Positions 58,518 through 64,000 of a DNA stretch of 64,000 bases are shown here, one piece after another (within the stretch, counting starts at the first letter, position 1; every line of letters begins with the position of its first letter). Source of the stretch: Chamaelirium japonicum. Lineage: Eukaryota; Streptophyta; Magnoliopsida; Liliales; Melanthiaceae. The DNA is taken from NCBI GenBank assembly GCA_947650365.1, contig OX393553.1, positions 63,425,055-63,489,054 on the forward strand. Direction: 5' to 3'. Both the position numbers and the translations under genes were made by a program. A model generated the notes under the pieces. That model was given only the letters and a program-made list of their open reading frames with translations, had not been told where the DNA came from and searched no databases.

Positions 58518-58968
58518 TAGGGCTGGCGATTTCGGACCCGACACGAAGTTAGCGGGTCTGGGTCAGGGCTAAACGGGTTCGGGTTGTAAACGGGTCGACA
58601 TAATAGACCCGTTTAATAAACGGGTCGGGTCCGGGTTTAGGGTCTGGACACGATAGACCCGGGAAGACCCGTTTAGTATTCAACGGGTCGTATCGGGTCG
58701 GGTCTACCCGCAATCTGATACTTTAATATATAATACCAGCGGGTCTTTCGGGTCAGGTCTGGTCGAGCCGGATTGGGTCGGATCGGGTCAACTGAATAGA
58801 CCCGGGTGGTAAACGGGTCTTACCGGGTCTTATCGTGTCTACCCGTTTATTAGCGGGTCGGGTATGGGTTTAGGATCTAGACACGATTAGTTAAACGGGT
58901 CGGGTCTCGGTCTAGGGGTTTTGGACACGATACCAGACACGACACGACCCGACCCATTGCCACCCCAA
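58518..58968. mobile_element. hAT-type MITE, ACCCGACCCG-rich (copy 2, inverted)
   Basis: 451 bp with a perfect 8-bp target duplication ACTAGGAG (58510-58517 and 58969-58976). It is collinear with the inverse of 39231-39702. Confidence 0.94.
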
Positions 58969-59431
58969 ACTAGGAGGCTCATGCTGGGCGCTGGAAGTTA
59001 GCTGAGCATGTGGTAATGGTGTCCCAACTCGTGTGAACTTGAGCGACGATTAGAGGACAGGGCCCTAGAGAAAGGGCTCAAAGAGGTCCGGTGATCGAAA
59101 CGGGAGAGGTAACAACTGCACGCTATTTATTAATTCCAATAATTCTGTGAGCCTAACCGGCCTCAACGGCCAGGGTTTGCATGTGCAAACAAGGTACACT
59201 GGTCTTGAGGAAAAGTTCGCTCCACGATGTCTGGACCGGAAGCAATAAGGAACCTCTCCATCTTGGGAGAGAGGAAGTACCGCCCGGATATATAAGAGCC
59301 AGTTGGTTTTCTGTCCCTTGTGGTGACATGATTTATTATGTTAATATAATCGGTTCTTTAGCGCTTTCGGACTCTAAAATTGAATTCCCGAGAAGGGATT
59401 GAGATCTCAATACTAACTCGTAGGGGTGGTT

Positions 59432-59726
59432 TAATTTGGTCGTTTAGTTCGTGTAAGGAAAAGGCCAGGAGTTGAATGAGAGGAGAATCATTTTCTATTT
59501 CCTAAAGTTGTATGGTTCACGCAACATGGTACTGATCGAAAGGGGGGGTGGGGTTATATGGCTTATATGAGCAAAGGATAAGACCAGAGAGTCAGACCGT
59601 CCTATTTTTATATGTCATGTAGGATTCCATGTAAAAAATGTCAATTCCCCCCAAACCTGGAAGGTACCTATTCATGCCTCAAATCCTTCATCCAGAATAG
59701 AATTCCTTCGACCCCCCCCCCCCCCC

Positions 59727-59781
<55 letters not shown>

Positions 59782-59878
59782 CTAATTTGCGAACCAAACG
59801 TTGAAAATTAAATCCTGACCGGCATCCAATTTCAATTCCAGAGAATTGCCTCTATTCCACGAACCAAACGGCCCTTTA
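59432..59878. mobile_element. MITE with GGTCGTTTAGTTCGTG / CACGAACCAAACGGCC ends (first copy)
   Basis: Inverted ends of about 16 bp with one mismatch pair. It contains a C run and a CT microsatellite. The duplicate is at about 60763-61265. Target duplications are unclear because the unit was later duplicated. Confidence 0.65.
59712..59778. repeat. (C)n(CT)n microsatellite
   Basis: A run of about 26 C followed by about 20 CT units. Confidence 0.97.
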
Positions 59879-60115
59879 GCGTGCAAGCTTCAAACATGTG
59901 GGACCCGATCCAATTAAGCAGTTTCACCTTGACATTTTTTTTGTTGGATTAGATATTCAAGTTGTGCTTTTATGTTTACAACCGTGGTGGAAAATTGCCA
60001 CCATTCTAAAATTTTCCACCAACAGTCGATTGACTTTAGAGTGCAATGCACTGTAGACTGTTGAGCTGTCGCTAGACACTAGTGAGTATAGATAATAGAG
60101 TAGAGAGAGACAGAT

Positions 60116-60116
<1 letters not shown>

Positions 60117-60195
<79 letters not shown>
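60117..60195. repeat. (GA)n microsatellite
   Basis: About 39 GA units, next to an LTR-like segment. Ser-Leu open frames on the minus strand are artefacts. Confidence 0.97.
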
Positions 60196-60196
<1 letters not shown>

Positions 60197-60198
<2 letters not shown>

Positions 60199-60350
60199 AC
60201 ACTAGATGTGGTGACGAAGTTCGGTCGAAGCCTACGTCTCCGTGCGGTAAGACGCAACCTTCGATTCACTAACTCTGAGAAAAGTAGAGCTATTCTCGAC
60301 AGGCCGATGAGTGATAATAAAAATTGACATAAAGCAAAGTGGGTTAGACT
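60197..60350 (-). repeat. Tat-family LTR fragment (copy 1)
   Basis: CACTAGATGTGGTGACGAAG and GAAGCCTACGTCTCCGTGC match the LTR of element A near 11480-11525 (same strand sense). Only about 150 bp remain. Confidence 0.7.
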
Positions 60351-60762
60351 AGAGTCAAGCGGCGATTAGAGGATAGGGCGCTAGAGAAAAGGCTCAAAGA
60401 GGTTCAGAGATCAAAACAGAAGAGGCAACAATTGTGCACTATTTATTAATTCAAATAATTCCGTGAACATAACCAGTCTCAACGGTCAGGATTTGCATGT
60501 GCAAACAATACGCACTGGTCTTGAGGGAAAGGTTTCTCCACGATGTCTGTACCGGAAGCAATAAGGAAACTCTCCATCGTGGGAGAGAGGAAGTACCACC
60601 CGGATAAGAGCCAGTTGGTTTTCTCTCCCTCATGGTGACGTGATTTATTATGTTAATATAATCGGTTCTTTAGCGCTTTCAGACTCTAAAATTGAATTCC
60701 CAAGATAGGAAACAAAAGCAGAAGGGATTGAGATCTCAATACTAACTCGTAGGGGTGGTTTG

Positions 60763-61265
<503 letters not shown>

Positions 61266-61495
61266 GTAGAGGGCATGCTTCAAACATGTGGGACCCGATC
61301 CACTTAAGTAGTTTCACCATGACATTTTCTTTGTTGGATTAAATATTCAAGTTGTGCTTTTATGTTTACAACCATGGTGGAAAATTGCCACAATTCTATA
61401 ATTTTCCACCAACAGTTGATTGACTTTAGAGTGCAGTACACTGTAGACTGTTGCATTGTCGCATAGACACTACTGAGTATAGATAATAGATAAAT

Positions 61496-61554
<59 letters not shown>
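61496..61554. repeat. (GA)n microsatellite
   Basis: GA run with one break, in the same position as the run at 60117-60195. Confidence 0.95.
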
Positions 61555-61557
<3 letters not shown>

Positions 61558-62053
61558 ACACTAGATGTGGTGACGAAGTTTGATTGAAGCCTACGTCTCC
61601 GTGCGGTAAGATGCAACCTTCAATCCACTTACTCCGAGAAAAGTAGAGCTACTCTCGACAGACCGATGAGTGATAATAAAAATAGACAGAGAGCGAAATG
61701 GGTTAGACTAGAGCATGATTTTCAAAAACCTTTGGGAGCTCTGAAAAACAGGAAATGGATTTGAGAATAATGATCGAATTCTGGTCTGGAATATTTGTCG
61801 GATCTGCTATTTATAGAAGTTTAAAAATATTCGGTCCCTGGGGCGATTTCTTTAGCCCGTTGTATTAGGCTTCGAACAATTTTTGTAGGTCCCAGGCAGG
61901 ACTGGTGGGTCCCACTATCATCTTTGTGGGTCACAAGCGGGACTTGCGGATTCCACTGTCATCTTCGTAGGCCCTGGCCTAAGCAGGGCTGGCGAGTACC
62001 ATTGTCATCTTCATGGGACCTGTGAGTGCCTTAGACCAAATTTTGCACAGACA
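61555..62053 (-). repeat. Diverged Tat-family LTR, truncated
   Basis: On the minus strand it starts TGTCTGTGCAAAATTTGG, has about three worn minisatellite units (GACTGGTGGGTCCCACTATC), a TATA box (CTATAAATAGCAG-like, near 61820-61830) and the GCACGGAGACGTAGGC block near 61600. It lacks the far end of the LTR. An old relic of the family that also gave A and F. Confidence 0.75.
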
Positions 62054-63184
62054 GCAACATCAAACAATTTTTTTTTTGAATTACTAGTATGATAAAAAAT
62101 AGTTGGGTTAATTTGTGGCTAATCCTTGAAATAAGAAATTACAAACATACAAGACAATGATATATCCTCTTTAACGTTAGGTCCTCGATTTTTTTGAGAA
62201 ACCCGAAACTATCCTCTGGTCTCTTCTTCCATCTCTCGCAAGAACGAGCAACATGGTGGCAGCCGGCGGTGGCGTGCTCATGCAACGGTGTTGGAGGTGG
62301 GCACGAGCAATGATGAAGAAGGAGATCTCTGCGAGGTTCTCGTATGGTGAATTGCACTCACCCACCTTCGACAGGCCCCCTCCCGAGCTATAGTTCCTCG
62401 CTGGCGGCGGCGGTGAGCAGCGAAGACAAGAAGAAAAGCTTCGGTTAGGTTCGATCTAGGTCTAATGCTCATTCCATGGCCTGTAGACTTTAGTTTAGGA
62501 TGGTCGGTTAGGTCCGACGGCAGAATTAAGGTTTGGCCATGGTGGCTACGAGCAGCGCTAACAAGAAGAAAAGCTTAGGTTTTGGATCGGTAATTAGGTT
62601 CGATCTAGGTCTAGGGTTCATCCCATGGCATGTAGATCATAGTTTACGGAGGTTCGGTTTGGTCCTATGACAGAAGGTTCAGTTAGGATCAGCTCCGGGT
62701 GCAGTGGGAGGCAGGAGGTTTGTTTAGGTTCAATGGTATTTCGGTAAAAATTTAAAGTGGTTTGGAGGGCATTTCGATCTACAAGTTATATTTGTCCTAC
62801 CACTTAACCGGGTTTGTTGTTCAGAACCGCTCACCAACTCCCTCAAAATAATTTCCAAAAAAATACTCACATCAAACTGTTTGCAAATATATAGTCTTTT
62901 ACGCATAGGAGAAACATCTAAAGCCAATGTCGGTGGCTTTTCTAAAGCCGTTGTTTTAGATCAAGGCAATAGAATGTTTATTGAAATTCATCAAACAACA
63001 TGTTTGCAGTCGAACGTTTATCTCTCCTAATTAGTTCTGCAACTATTGCTTAAGTTCCACATATTACCCATAGTTCCTTCAGTGGCCTGGCGTGTGCGAT
63101 CCCATGGGGAATTTGGGAATGCGAAGACGAGCATCGACTTCCCAATCTCGATCAGGCCTAGGTAAATTTAGAAAAGGCTAGAAC
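62054..63184. other. Gene-poor stretch with an imperfect 137-bp duplication
   Basis: 62415-62500 and 62552-62648 share AGAAGAAAAGCTT, GGTTCGATCTAGGTCTA and CATTCCATGGC/CATCCCATGGC, about 137 bp apart. I see no recognisable gene. Confidence 0.5.
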
Positions 63185-63502
63185 ATGGTAGCCTTGACGC
63201 AGACTAAAATAGTAAGATTTTCCTCAGAAGTCAAGGAAGGGGAAGTAATTTTGGATGATTTAATGATGAAGAAACCATATATAGAGATATATATAGTCGC
63301 TTCCAATAGGATAGTTAGTGGAGTAGACGATCTTGTAACAGTAGGTACTAACTCTCCAATTATTTCCTGGCAGTTAGCAAGGAGCAAGGTTCGTCTTATG
63401 AAAAAACTACGGGATAATTTTGTCGGGGGAAACTTCATCCCCGTGAGGAATTGGCCATCAAATACAATCGTTTCATACGCCATGATTGCATCACCAGCAT
63501 GA
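63185..63502 (+). other. Unrecognised open frame (105 codons)
   Basis: Starts MVALTQTKIVRFSSEV and ends NTIVSYAMIASPA. Lys/Val/Ile-rich composition with no motif I know. An equally long frame exists on the other strand, so coding status is doubtful. Confidence 0.25.
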
Positions 63503-64000
63503 TTTTTCTAGATAAGTATATCCTCCGCCAAATAACATTCTCTCTTAAGAGTTGCGAGAAATTCTTATGCTTTTGATAAAACAGAATAACCAACATGCCT
63601 GAGGCAACAACATTGGGGCCGGGGTTGAAGATGATGTTCAACAATAGTAGCCGAAAACGCCATGGAAAAGATTGGAAACAGATAAAAATTAAAAGATTAA
63701 AGTGAAGTCAAAGGAAGAATGTGAACACGTACCGGAAGCAATAAAGAGGAAAATTTGAGACGAAGAAGCTATTTATAAGGAATGGGGATTTTCAAATTTG
63801 AAAAGATTCGGCAAAAGGTAAAGGTCAATAGTGAATGACTCTCAACTATCTACGATCTTATGACAAAATTACAGAGGGTTATGTGGGACAATTAAAAGCA
63901 TGCACGTGGCATGATTTAACATTCGATTACATAAGCAAGCGGAAATATCGGAGCAGCAACATCACGACTTGTCAAATGTTAAGTTGTGGCATACTATACG
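63503..64000. other. Right-edge flank
   Basis: AT-rich, and I see no supported feature. Confidence 0.5.

Noticed and set aside
59957-60269. Ser-Leu repeat frames (also near 60959-61320 and 61304-61561)
   Set aside because: Translations of CT/GA microsatellites.
63185-63502. Possible viral or organellar gene fragment
   Set aside because: I could not link the predicted peptide to any family, and the opposite strand is equally open; left as an unrecognised frame.

Overview
This is plant nuclear DNA, most likely from a monocot, probably a commelinid. The clues are nested LTR retrotransposons, many MITEs with intact target-site duplications (TSDs), and two recognisable host genes. One host gene is an intronless, very GC-rich UGT89-type glucosyltransferase with a GC gradient typical of monocots. 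The other is a WOX4-type homeobox gene with a damaged tandem copy. I see no bacterial, organellar, CRISPR or rRNA/tRNA features.

Layout. (1) 1-12.3 kb: a minus-strand Ty3/gypsy element of the Tat/Retand type (element A), whose 3' LTR runs off the left edge. It has gag, protease, RT, two RNase H domains and integrase. It also has a 118-bp tandem array behind its polypurine tract and an accessory gene on the opposite strand. (2) 13.6-29.3 kb: an old plus-strand Ty1/copia element (B) split by a younger minus-strand copia element (C, 16.9-27.5 kb, 2.1-kb LTRs, TSD CCCAC). C itself carries a hAT MITE in its leader. (3) 29.3-35.6 kb: several MITEs and a 3-kb non-autonomous LTR element (H) made largely of tandem repeats. 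(4) 35.7-37.1 kb: the UGT89-like gene. (5) 37.2-40.9 kb: a cluster of Harbinger and hAT MITEs. (6) 40.8-51.7 kb: a short unidentified host reading frame broken by copia element D (whose 5' LTR holds a solo LTR, E) and by a very young coding-free Tat derivative (F), followed by a 2.2-kb hAT-like element (G). (7) 51.7-58.2 kb: a tandem duplication of a WOX4 segment. Copy 1 has a full reading frame. Copy 2 is a pseudogene with a stop codon and a 2.9-kb LTR element (I, same family as H) inside it. (8) 58.3-64 kb: an inverted partner of the 39-kb MITE, a 1.3-kb tandem duplication containing a MITE, long CT/GA runs and diverged Tat LTR pieces, then mostly featureless DNA.

Functionally, the two live host candidates are unrelated. 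One is a small-molecule glucosyltransferase. The other is a WUS-clade transcription factor of the vascular cambium/meristem type. The rest is a record of insertions, and their order can be read from nesting and TSDs. I found no clearly new gene system. The items most worth a second look are the antisense gene in element A, the shared 118-bp satellite-like monomer in A and F, the intronless WOX4 pair, and the host frame broken by D and F.
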